From contig JAEZNF010000502.1 in the NCBI GenBank assembly GCA_023441845.1, positions 1 through 8,540 of the forward strand: a DNA stretch of 8,540 bases, in the 5' to 3' direction. The stretch is from Bacillota bacterium (GTDB lineage Bacteria > Bacillota > Clostridia > Acetivibrionales > DSM-2933). The position numbers were made by a program, and so were the translations under genes. Positions within the stretch are counted from its first letter, which is position 1; each line of letters starts with the position of its first letter. The notes under the pieces are model-generated. The model ran no database searches. It saw only the letters and a program-made list of their open reading frames with translations, and had not been told where the DNA came from. Positions 1 through 6,588 of this stretch are shown piece by piece.

Positions 1-3000
1 TAGTATTTTTTACACTTGCAGCATTTATTATCAGCAACTGCTCTGCTATTGTACTTGCAGCACCTTCGGCCGCTGTAGTTTCGTATTGTACACGGTCAGT
101 AACACCTGTAGTAAGCATAAATGTGGATGGTGAAGACGATGTAACCGCTGATGGGGTGAATTACAAAAGGCAAAGTTCGGTTGGCGGCTTTACTGCTGTC
201 ATAAAAGAACCTGAGAAATCGGTTTTTCCAGCAGGTGTGCAGCTAAATGCATTTTCAAAAATTGAGGCTGAAAACTTTATCGACAATAACGGGGTTACCA
301 TTGAAAACTGCCAGGATACAGGAGGCGGCCAAAATATTGCCTATATAGGGAATGGTGACTATACTGGGTACGATTACATATATTTCCCAAAAGGAACAAA
401 AGGATTTAAGGCACGTGTGTCATCTGAAACAGAAGGCGGTTTTATTGAAGTCAGGCTTGATCATCCGGGTGGTGAATTGCTGGGTAAGTGCCGTGTCGAT
501 AACACCGGGAGTTGGCAGACATATAAGGATGTCTTCTGCGAATTCACCGGGAGCATTGAAGGAAAGCACAGGATATACCTGTATTTTTCCGGAGAAAGAG
601 ACAACGGCATATGTAACGTAAATTGGTTCGGGTTTATCAAGGGGGTTTTTGATCCTGTTGAAGCAAAGAATTGTGATGAGAAAAACGGGAACTACTTTTT
701 GTACAAATCCATGAGTTTAGGTTCTGAAGGTCCAACAAAACTAAGGGCAAGAATTTTCGGAAATCTCGGAGGAACCCTTGACTTCAGGTTGGATAGCCCT
801 ACAGGCACAACTATTGCAACGCTAAATGCCGGAACGCCGCTTAATGAGTCGGGCTGCGTTGAAAGCAACATCTCTGACAGAGTAACAGGAATACATGACC
901 TGTATGTAACGGACAGCTCAAACGGTAATACTTTATCAGGTATGGACTGGTTTGCGTTTGAACCTGCAGAGGAACAGCTGTCGCCTATGGACAGTAACCT
1001 GAGCAGACTTGTAGGTACTTACGTCAAGGGCTACAATTTGGAACTTGCATTGCCTGTAGAAAATAACAGCGTATATGAAGTGTACTTATATACTGCCGAT
1101 ATAATGAAGGAAAATAAACAGATATTTGATATAGAGCTTAATGGTACCGTTGTTGATACTGTTGACAGTGCAAAATCAGGTTTGAGATGGGAAAAGAAGG
1201 GTCCATACCTGGGAAAGGTGACGGATAACGGGAAACTTGTTATAGAGTGCAAATCGAAACGCGGTATTGCAGCTATTTCAGGGATCCAGGTCAATAAAGT
1301 GTCATACTCCAAGGCATTTAAAGATGTTAAATTAAAAGACTGGTTTTACATTCAGGTTATGGAATTGGCAAGCAAAGGTGTTATTTTCGGAAAGGGCAAC
1401 GATCAGTTCAAGCCTGGGGAGCAAATCATCGGCGAACATGTTGCGTACATGATGTTTAACGTAATGAAGCAATCCATTTCGGAAAAAGACTCCGGGTTTA
1501 AGCCTGAGGATTACAGTAAAATATCCAACATATCTCCTGACTTCTGGGCATATCCTTACATGAGGACTTACTACAACTACTTTTTTAAGGAAAAGATGTC
1601 TGCATATGATGTGAACACCCGTGTCGCTTTCAGCAAAAAGGCCTACGAAGAAAACAAAAAGGTAAGGCGTGAAGAATTTGCCATGGCTGTTATAGGAGCC
1701 AGAAGGCTTGACTATAATGCGGACGGGAAGGTTTTCGTACTTGATCCGGAGCGTGAACCGGGTGCAAAACTGAATCTTTACAGGGATAAGGATGCAGACA
1801 AGATAACCGACTCGTTTAAGTACTTCATCGAACTGGCCCTTGAGAAAAACTTAATGAAAGGTGATCAGAACGGCTTCTTGAATCCCAAAAATCCTGTAAC
1901 CAGGGCCGAAGCTGCATCATTTATATACAATACCCTCAACTCAAAAGAAAACAATTACGTAAGACCGGCCGACGGAAAGGAAATTGCGGTACCCAGAATA
2001 ACGGCAAAGAAGAGGAATGTCAATGTAGGTATTCTTACTCTTCCGGCTCCGGCCTGGGATTCAATAAACAACAAGAATGTTAACGATTCAAATCCTGACT
2101 TTTCGATTATGGAGCTTTTGGACAGGAATATAAACAAGCCTATGGATTGGGTGCTTGTAAATCCCTATCCGCCTGCGTTCAATAAGAGTGAGTTCACAAG
2201 TATAATGAAATATGACAGTTCCAAAAATTCGGATTTCAGCAATTTTAAAGACCTTAGAAGCGTAGCAAAAGCGCAGACAGACCTTGAAGCCGATATAACC
2301 CATACAGGTGTTGTAGGGAATTCGGAGAATATCGATAAGTCCAGGTTCTTTAAATATTGGGAAGTGTCTTTGGATGATCCGAATCTGACTCCTGAAAAGA
2401 TAGCAAAGAGTTACGATGTGCTGTTCCAGACATCGCACGGAAAAATTACTTATTCTTCTGATGTACAAAACAAAATGCGTGCATTTTTAGGTGCGGGAGG
2501 TCAGCTCTGGTGGGAAAACTGCAACGGACTGGAAATAAAATCGGGGGACGGCTTTACCGATCAGGTGGACTTTGTGTCGATACATCCGGGTAACAACTAT
2601 AAGTATGCTCAAATACCCGTACTTGACAATCAAAACAGAATGCACCCGCTGTTTGACAATATTTACAGGATTGATCCCGAAAAAGCAAGCCGTGCCGTTA
2701 CACCCGGACTGTCAAATAAGAACAGCGAGATATCAATGCTGGGTGATGGTGAAGAATGGCTTAATGATGACAATAGGTATATTTCCAGCCTGCTGCCGAC
2801 AGACCAGGTGATTTTGAAAATTCAGGAACCGAATACCGGAAATATGTATCCGAATATGGCTGTGAGAAATATTGAAAATTCTTCTGCACCTGCAGGCAGA
2901 ATAGTTATTACTACGAATGATATCGGCTGCGGTATATCAAAGCATGTAAGCCGCTCGGGAGGAAAAGCAGTCGAGGATTACAAGTTCTGCTACAACCTTA

Positions 3001-3851
3001 TAGGCTGGATGTCAAAGGTAGCGGTAAACTTTGATGAAACAAATGAAAACACATGGGAAGGCGGCAGTGAATTCACATTAAAAGCGACAGTTACAAACCA
3101 TGGAGCAAAGCCTCAGGTTTATGATCTTACCAGACAATTTAATACAGCGCAGTGGGATTTGATTCCCACTCATGAATATGATGGCTATAAGAGCAATGCA
3201 CCATGGATTGTAGGCCTGGATGCATCGGGATATCCGGCAAAGGTCAGACTTGGAGCCAATCAGTCGGAAGATATAACATTTAAGCTGAAAATAAAGAGCC
3301 CAGATGTATTTAGATATAATTTTACTTTGAAGGCAAGTGAGTCGGGAGCAGTAAAGACACGTGATGTTGACGAATACACTTATTCCCTCAACAATGCACG
3401 AATTATGGCACCGGAGATTTCAATGAACTATTCGGGGGCTAATACTGCCGGACATAAGCAGATTAATGTGAATTTGGCCACAGACAACCTTAAACTAAAC
3501 GATACAAGGCCTGTTACCTATGAGATTACTTTGAAAATAAAGAAGGATGGCAGATTTATTGATCCGGAGACTTTGTCAAGCAGGGCAGATACTGACAACA
3601 GCGGAAATATGCCGGCCTTTGAAAACATATCGTTCAACTATTCTTTTGATTCGAAGAATATTTCAATGATTAAAATTGCTGTAAACAATGCAAAGTTTTC
3701 TGCTTTGGATCAAAAGCTGAAAATGATAGTTTCGCTCGATAAGCTTCAGAGCAACGGTACGTATGAAGTAGTAGGTAAAGTTCAAGCCTATGACCCGATA
3801 ACCCGCCAGAGACTGGCGTTTTCAAAAGATACAACAATTAGAATAAAATAA
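1..3851 (+). CDS. Secreted SLH-anchored CBM6 surface protein with DUF4159-like domain (5' end outside window)
   Basis: Large exported cell-surface protein, probably attached to secondary cell-wall polymer and binding polysaccharide. The frame is open from codon 3-5, well before the first possible in-window start (GTG at 123). The early codons encode a hydrophobic stretch (3-59, VFFTLAAFII through IVLA) typical of a signal peptide, with a plausible signal peptidase I site after VLA near 59. The real start is therefore left of the window and GTG 123 is internal. Domains by nucleotide position: CBM6 at about 249-641 (SKIEAENF, GGGQNIAYIGNGDY, WFGF end); a shorter, degenerate CBM6 at 642-962; a malectin-like beta-sandwich at about 975-1310; three SLH repeats at about 1314-1472, 1539-1712 and 1776-1943; a DUF4159-like domain at about 2004-3032; Ig-like beta-rich modules to the end. 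The last SLH keeps the TRAE motif. No glycoside hydrolase, dockerin or cohesin is recognisable. It ends at TAA 3849-3851, before a strong terminator. Domain names are from motif recognition; the substrate is unknown. Confidence 0.88.
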   Translation, partial: VFFTLAAFIISNCSAIVLAAPSAAVVSYCTRSVTPVVSINVDGEDDVTADGVNYKRQSSVGGFTAVIKEPEKSVFPAGVQLNAFSKIEAENFIDNNGVTIENCQDTGGGQNIAYIGNGDYTGYDYIYFPKGTKGFKARVSSETEGGFIEVRLDHPGGELLGKCRVDNTGSWQTYKDVFCEFTGSIEGKHRIYLYFSGERDNGICNVNWFGFIKGVFDPVEAKNCDEKNGNYFLYKSMSLGSEGPTKLRARIFGNLGGTLDFRLDSPTGTTIATLNAGTPLNESGCVESNISDRVTGIHDLYVTDSSNGNTLSGMDWFAFEPAEEQLSPMDSNLSRLVGTYVKGYNLELALPVENNSVYEVYLYTADIMKENKQIFDIELNGTVVDTVDSAKSGLRWEKKGPYLGKVTDNGKLVIECKSKRGIAAISGIQVNKVSYSKAFKDVKLKDWFYIQVMELASKGVIFGKGNDQFKPGEQIIGEHVAYMMFNVMKQSISEKDSGFKPEDYSKISNISPDFWAYPYMRTYYNYFFKEKMSAYDVNTRVAFSKKAYEENKKVRREEFAMAVIGARRLDYNADGKVFVLDPEREPGAKLNLYRDKDADKITDSFKYFIELALEKNLMKGDQNGFLNPKNPVTRAEAASFIYNTLNSKENNYVRPADGKEIAVPRITAKKRNVNVGILTLPAPAWDSINNKNVNDSNPDFSIMELLDRNINKPMDWVLVNPYPPAFNKSEFTSIMKYDSSKNSDFSNFKDLRSVAKAQTDLEADITHTGVVGNSENIDKSRFFKYWEVSLDDPNLTPEKIAKSYDVLFQTSHGKITYSSDVQNKMRAFLGAGGQLWWENCNGLEIKSGDGFTDQVDFVSIHPGNNYKYAQIPVLDNQNRMHPLFDNIYRIDPEKASRAVTPGLSNKNSEISMLGDGEEWLNDDNRYISSLLPTDQVILKIQEPNTGNMYPNMAVRNIENSSAPAGRIVITTNDIGCGISKHVSRSGGKAVEDYKFCYNLIGWMSKVAVNFDETNENTWEGGSEFTLKATVTNHGAKPQVYDLTRQFNTAQWDLIPTHEYDGYKSNAPWIVGLDASGYPAKVRLGANQSEDITFKLKIKSPDVFRYNFTLKASESGAVKTRDVDEYTYSLNNARIMAPEISMNYSGANTAGHKQINVNLATDNLKLNDTRPVTYEITLKIKKDGRFIDPETLSSRADTDNSGNMPAFENISFNYSFDSKNISMIKIAVNNAKFSALDQKLKMIVSLDKLQSNGTYEVVGKVQAYDPITRQRLAFSKDTTIRIK
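3..80 (+). other. Signal peptide region of the surface protein
   Basis: Codons in the surface-protein frame read VFFTLAAFIISNC then SAIVLAAPSAAVV, a hydrophobic core followed by small residues. VLA|AP (after position 59) or SAA|V (after position 74) fits the -3/-1 small-residue rule of signal peptidase I. The cysteine at 39-41 is preceded by Asn, so it does not form a standard lipobox. The positively charged n-region must lie left of the window. Confidence 0.75.
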
Positions 3852-3880
3852 AAAATAATTATTAAAAGAATAATTTATAT

Positions 3881-3918
3881 AAAAATAATGGGACTACATT
3901 GGCAGTCCCATTATTTTT
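3881..3918. terminator. Perfect 15-bp hairpin, bidirectional terminator between convergent genes
   Basis: Left arm AAAAATAATGGGACT (3881-3895), loop ACATTGGC (3896-3903), right arm AGTCCCATTATTTTT (3904-3918), a perfect match over 15 bp. On the + strand the stem runs into T3914-3920. On the - strand the A-run 3881-3885 reads as T5. It lies 29 bases after the stop of the surface-protein gene and about 40 bases after the HU stop on the opposite strand, so it can serve both transcripts as an intrinsic terminator. Confidence 0.92.
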
Positions 3919-3920
3919 TT

Positions 3921-3953
3921 AGGGCCATTTCCAGACGGGAAATCCGGCCTTTT
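3921..3953 (+). terminator. Second, imperfect hairpin followed by T4
   Basis: GGCC (3923-3926) pairs with GGCC (3946-3949) and ATTTCC (3927-3932) with GGAAAT (3938-3943). The CC at 3944-3945 is bulged and the loop is AGACG. TTTT follows at 3950-3953, then more T-rich DNA. It looks like a back-up terminator for the + strand transcript. It could also form at the 3' end of the HU mRNA, where no T-run follows. Confidence 0.5.
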
Positions 3954-3960
3954 AATAATT

Positions 3961-4239
3961 TTATTTTTTGTTTACGATGTTTTTTAATCCTTTGCCTGCA
4001 GTAAATACAGCAGCTTTATGCGCAGGAAGCTGAATTTCTGCCTTTGTTTGCGGATTTATACCCTTTCGGGCAGCTCTGGATCTTACCTGAAAAGTACCAA
4101 AACCGACGAGGGTTACCTTCTGTCCTTTCTTAAGAGAATCGCTGACAGATGCAATGAATGCATTCAAAGCGCTCTCGCTGTCCTTTTTACTCAATTTTGA
4201 TTTTTTCGCTATGGAATTTACCAAATCTGTTTTATTCAT
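3961..4239 (-). CDS. hup: HU-family histone-like DNA-binding protein
   Basis: Small basic nucleoid protein of 92 residues, the usual length for HU, expected to act as a homodimer that bends DNA without strong sequence specificity. Seen in the sequence: the N-terminal helical part MNKTDLVNSIAKKSKLSKKD, the VTLVGFGTFQVRSRAARKG stretch typical of the HU core, the NPQTKAEIQLPAHKAAVFTAGKGLK beta-arm and C-terminal segment in continuation (arm residues G-NPQT, P, F), and a lysine-rich end. Start chosen at ATG 4239 because AAGGAGGAT lies 7 bases upstream; an upstream in-frame start at 4269 would add ten residues and has no such RBS. It is monocistronic, convergent with the surface-protein gene and divergent from the GGDEF gene. 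HU rather than IHF is inferred from the clostridial context. No convincing -35/-10 pair was found for it. Confidence 0.95.
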   Translation of the reverse strand: MNKTDLVNSIAKKSKLSKKDSESALNAFIASVSDSLKKGQKVTLVGFGTFQVRSRAARKGINPQTKAEIQLPAHKAAVFTAGKGLKNIVNKK

Positions 4240-4246
4240 ATACGTA

Positions 4247-4254
4247 TCCTCCTT
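4247..4254 (-). promoter_or_regulatory. Ribosome binding site of the HU gene
   Basis: The complement reads AAGGAGGA, a near-perfect anti-16S match, 7 bases before ATG 4239. It decides the start over the in-frame upstream candidate at 4269. Confidence 0.9.
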
Positions 4255-4299
4255 ATAATGGTAATTCATTTTGTTATTTATCGGTAAAACGGTTATTTT

Positions 4300-4313
4300 A
4301 ATTAATATTAATT
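4300..4313. repeat. 14-bp perfect AT palindrome in the divergent spacer
   Basis: AATTAATATTAATT is identical to its reverse complement. It lies about 60 bases upstream of the HU start and upstream of the putative + strand promoter at 4345. It could be an operator or a curved AT element. In DNA this AT-rich a palindrome can also arise by chance. Confidence 0.3.
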
Positions 4314-4344
4314 GTTAATTTTTAATTAAAATTTCGACAATCAT

Positions 4345-4373
4345 TTGTATTAATTTGCTTTTGAATATATAAT
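4345..4373 (+). promoter_or_regulatory. Candidate sigma-A promoter for the sORF/GGDEF transcript
   Basis: TTGTAT (4345-4350), a 17-base spacer, then a consensus -10 TATAAT (4368-4373). The -35 matches only the TTG core, but the spacing is ideal. Transcription would begin near 4380, reading the small ORF at 4414 and then the diguanylate cyclase. Confidence 0.5.
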
Positions 4374-4413
4374 TAAATATGTGACCATCGAAAAAAGCGT
4401 TGAGGATTAAAAA

Positions 4414-4512
4414 ATGAATGACCTTAATGACTTAATGATAAATATACAGCATAATTTTCTTGAAGGTTCAAATTCAGTTAGTTCAGTTTTACCGTATATT
4501 AATTTAATATGA
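4414..4512 (+). CDS. Possible small ORF, 32 residues, upstream of the GGDEF gene
   Basis: ATG 4414 opens a 32-codon frame ending at TGA 4510-4512. GAGGA (4402-4406) lies 7 bases before the ATG, a good clostridial RBS arrangement, and a promoter-like TTGTAT-N17-TATAAT lies just upstream. The peptide begins MNDLNDLMINIQHNF and ends in LPYINLI; it has no membrane segment or recognised motif. It sits 79 bases before the cyclase start on the same strand, so it could be a leader peptide, a small partner protein or chance. No homologue is recognised. Confidence 0.35.
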   Translation: MNDLNDLMINIQHNFLEGSNSVSSVLPYINLI

Positions 4513-4515
4513 TGA

Positions 4516-4561
4516 TTGACATTATCATTAAAGATTATGACAACAAAATTCGATATATAAT
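4516..4561 (+). promoter_or_regulatory. Second promoter-like region just before the GGDEF gene
   Basis: TTGACA occurs at 4516-4521 and TATAAT at 4556-4561, but they are 34 bases apart and cannot form one sigma-A promoter. TAAA (4529-4532) followed after 16 bases by TTCGATAT (4549-4556) resembles the motility sigma factor (SigD/sigma-28) pattern TAAA-N15-GCCGATAT, with one extra spacer base and two mismatches. A promoter here is plausible; its class is uncertain. Confidence 0.3.
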
Positions 4562-4574
4562 ATAGATATGTTAT

Positions 4575-4581
4575 GGAGAGG
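4575..4581 (+). promoter_or_regulatory. Ribosome binding site deciding the TTG start of the GGDEF gene
   Basis: GGAGAGG lies 10 bases before TTG 4592. The nearby ATG 4582 is out of frame and stops after seven codons. An in-frame TGA at 4583-4585 rules out any earlier start in the cyclase frame. Confidence 0.75.
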
Positions 4582-4591
4582 ATGAATATTT

Positions 4592-5872
4592 TTGGCAAAG
4601 AATAGGGCACCTGAAAAAGGTAAAATAAGTCCTTTGGTAATATACTTTTCTTCTTTGTTTTTCACTGTACTGATATGTGCGGTATCAAGCGTTTTCTTTA
4701 AATCTTTTATTAATGCTTATAAAGATGAAAGTACGACTTTACTTGTAACATTTGTTTCGATTATCGGTGTACTGCTGTTTTTTATAATAATGCTTGTAGG
4801 TATTATTTTAAATAGAATCACTATTGAACGGACATTTGTAAAGGAACTTAAGAATTTTAAAAATTTTACCGATTCATTGCATCGCGTAAATTCAGAAAAA
4901 GAAGTATATGAGATAATGTATAACTTCATTTGTAAAATTGCTCCGGTTAATAATATAACTTTGTTTTACCGTAATGATAGGCCATATGGGGACACTGCCA
5001 ATACAGATATCTTATGGCAGAGGATGGGCTATGAGAAGGTGCCTTTATGCAGTATGTCGCCGCAGAATTGTCCTGTAATAAAGACAGGACGTGAATGCAG
5101 GGTTTCGAGTATCCAAAACGGTGTTAAGTGCGCGCGGCAGTTACCGGAATACAAAGCGGGCAGTTATGTGTGCCTGATAGTTGTTGATATTGGTTATCCG
5201 CAAAGCATTATTCAGTTGTACAGCAAAAGTGAAAATGCATTTAACGATGCGATAATTTCTAAAATAAAGTCATATACTGAGATTGTTAAGATGGTTGTAA
5301 ATAGTAAAAGGACACTTACCGTACTCGATAAAAAAGCTTCAACAGACAAGCTTACAAAAGTATATAACAGAAATTATCTGGATACCTTTCTTGACTCACA
5401 GATTGAGTTGGCAAACCATTCAAGCGATTATTTGAGCCTTATCATACTGGATATTGACCATTTTAAAAGAGTCAACGATAATTACGGACATGCTGCCGGT
5501 GACCATATACTTGCTCTTTTTGCACAGCTTATTGTCAAGTGTACGCGCACAACGGATCTGGTAGCCAGATTTGGAGGGGAAGAATTCATAGTTGTTTTAC
5601 CTTCTACAACTGTTGATACTGCATACGGCATTGCCGAGAGGATAAGACAGACAGTAGAAGGCGCTTATATGCCCCCTTATGACGGGGTTGACCTTCCGTC
5701 CATATCCTGCAGTCTTGGGGTATCAACATTTCCAATATTTTGCGACAATAAGGAAGACCTGATTAAAACAGCGGATATAGCCTTATATAGGGCAAAAGAA
5801 TCAGGGAGAAACCGTACCGTTATATTTGAACCGAGTATGAATACGGCAGAAAATAACCAGGCTATAAAGTAA
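4592..5872 (+). CDS. Membrane-anchored GAF-GGDEF diguanylate cyclase
   Basis: Predicted to condense two GTP into cyclic di-GMP at the cytoplasmic face of the membrane. It has 426 residues from a TTG start, fixed by an in-frame stop just upstream and GGAGAGG 10 bases before. Two membrane helices lie at about residues 13-36 and 48-73, followed by a helical linker, a GAF-like sensor domain at about 95-240, a short helical connector with the DKLTKVYNRNYL entry motif, and a GGDEF domain at about 250-414. The active-site motif is GGEEF (328-332) and the metal/substrate region is LDIDHFKRVNDNYGH (286-300), so it should be catalytically competent. RTTD (319-322) lies exactly five residues before GGEEF, matching the inhibitory I-site and suggesting product feedback. 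The GAF domain carries Cys153, Cys160, Cys170 and Cys180, which may bind metal or sense redox; that role is inferred. The loop between the helices is too short for an extracellular sensor, so the signal is probably cytoplasmic. Confidence 0.93.
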   Translation: MAKNRAPEKGKISPLVIYFSSLFFTVLICAVSSVFFKSFINAYKDESTTLLVTFVSIIGVLLFFIIMLVGIILNRITIERTFVKELKNFKNFTDSLHRVNSEKEVYEIMYNFICKIAPVNNITLFYRNDRPYGDTANTDILWQRMGYEKVPLCSMSPQNCPVIKTGRECRVSSIQNGVKCARQLPEYKAGSYVCLIVVDIGYPQSIIQLYSKSENAFNDAIISKIKSYTEIVKMVVNSKRTLTVLDKKASTDKLTKVYNRNYLDTFLDSQIELANHSSDYLSLIILDIDHFKRVNDNYGHAAGDHILALFAQLIVKCTRTTDLVARFGGEEFIVVLPSTTVDTAYGIAERIRQTVEGAYMPPYDGVDLPSISCSLGVSTFPIFCDNKEDLIKTADIALYRAKESGRNRTVIFEPSMNTAENNQAIK

Positions 5873-6308
5873 TAGGTTATACAATATAACTGCATTGTGG
5901 AAGCCGATACCTAACTTCCTGCTAAACATAAGATATCTGTTTCGTGATCATAAGTTATCAGGAAAGAATAAGGATTATATGGGGTTTAAAGTTGTTTATC
6001 TTTAATGAAAGTATTGGATGAAAATATACAAATGAGAGGTTAAAGAAGGATTCTGTATTGTAGGGTCAAAGGCTTAGATTTGAACCTGTTTTGATTTTTT
6101 GCTATATAAAGGTGGTACATAAATAATATCGTTGGTTTTATAGGAAAAGTTTAAGGCATTATTTTTGAAATTACAATTAAATTTAACAATTTCCTGATTG
6201 GTTATATAAATTGCACGAATAAACAGATCTGCCTTTATGCGACAGATCTGTCTTCTTAATAAAACATCTTTATATGTTGCCGGTCGTTTAATTGCGGTGC
6301 ATTAGCTG
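5873..6308. other. Gene-free intergenic region of about 430 bases
   Basis: Lies between the diguanylate cyclase and the convergent FmdB-type gene. I find no frame with an RBS longer than about 12 codons and no recognisable tRNA, riboswitch or repeat. The content is AT-rich with many stops in all frames. A weak 6-bp inverted repeat (GTTATA/TATAAC, 5876-5890) follows the cyclase stop. The only strong structure is the hairpin at 6223-6251. A non-coding RNA or decayed gene cannot be excluded. Confidence 0.6.
6223..6257. terminator. Hairpin terminator between cyclase and FmdB-type gene
   Basis: ACAGATCTG (6223-6231) and CAGATCTGT (6243-6251) form a 9-bp stem with an 11-base loop. On the + strand TCTTCTT follows. 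On the - strand the stem is followed by TTATT. It lies 58 bases past the FmdB stop on the - strand, the more likely user, but about 350 bases past the cyclase stop on the + strand. Confidence 0.65.
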
Positions 6309-6524
6309 TTAATGATGGCAGCATCCTCCGCATTTATGAATGTTCGGGCATTCACCGGAACCAGATTTTCTGGATTGGACAATGTTTACGCTTTTATAGA
6401 CCGTTTCAAGTTCGTTAGACCCACACTTTGGGCATTTAATAGTTTTTTGTTCGCGTTCGCTCATTTTCGCCATAGCATTAAATTCTTCTCCGCAGCTGCT
6501 GCATTTTAAGTCATAAAACGGCAT
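6309..6524 (-). CDS. FmdB-family small zinc-ribbon protein with Cys/His-rich tail
   Basis: 71-residue protein of the FmdB/CxxC_CxxC_SSSS type, small zinc-ribbon proteins of poorly known function, often called putative regulators. It begins MPFYDLKCSSCGEEF, the usual start of the family. Two CxxC knuckles, Cys8/Cys11 and Cys31/Cys34, should bind one zinc ion. The tail GECPNIHKCGGCCHH adds four cysteines and three histidines, a possible second metal site. Start chosen at ATG 6524 because AGGAGG (6533-6538) lies 8 bases upstream; the in-frame TTG at 6530 is only two bases from the RBS. It is monocistronic, with a candidate promoter at 6589-6618 and a terminator hairpin at 6223-6251. It is likely cytoplasmic: there is no signal peptide. 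Confidence 0.85.
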   Translation of the reverse strand: MPFYDLKCSSCGEEFNAMAKMSEREQKTIKCPKCGSNELETVYKSVNIVQSRKSGSGECPNIHKCGGCCHH

Positions 6525-6532
6525 ATGCAAGC

Positions 6533-6538
6533 CCTCCT
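6533..6538 (-). promoter_or_regulatory. Ribosome binding site of the FmdB-type gene
   Basis: The complement reads AGGAGG, 8 bases before ATG 6524. This favours that ATG over the TTG at 6530. Confidence 0.85.
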
Positions 6539-6588
6539 GTATAAATTGATAATTTTTAATCGCATTTAATTAAAGTATATTATATTCT

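Noticed and set aside
30..41. Lipobox-like IISNC at the end of the signal peptide
   Set aside because: Asn at -1 does not fit the lipobox, and downstream small residues fit signal peptidase I better.
1031..1312. 93-codon frame on the - strand inside the surface-protein gene
   Set aside because: It lies wholly within a well-supported domain-coding frame, has no recognisable motif, and is best explained as a chance antisense frame.
2088..2468. 126-codon frame on the - strand opposite the DUF4159-like domain
   Set aside because: No recognisable motif or RBS, and the + strand carries clear family motifs here.
4516..4561. TTGACA and TATAAT as one sigma-A promoter
   Set aside because: They are 34 bases apart, about twice the allowed spacing.
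4717..4929. 70-codon frame on the - strand inside the cyclase gene
   Set aside because: Complement of the membrane-helix and linker coding region; no RBS or motif.
6077..6086. GATTTGAACC resembles the complement of a tRNA T-arm (GGTTCAAATC)
   Set aside because: The flanking bases do not pair into a T-stem, and no anticodon or acceptor arm can be fitted around it.
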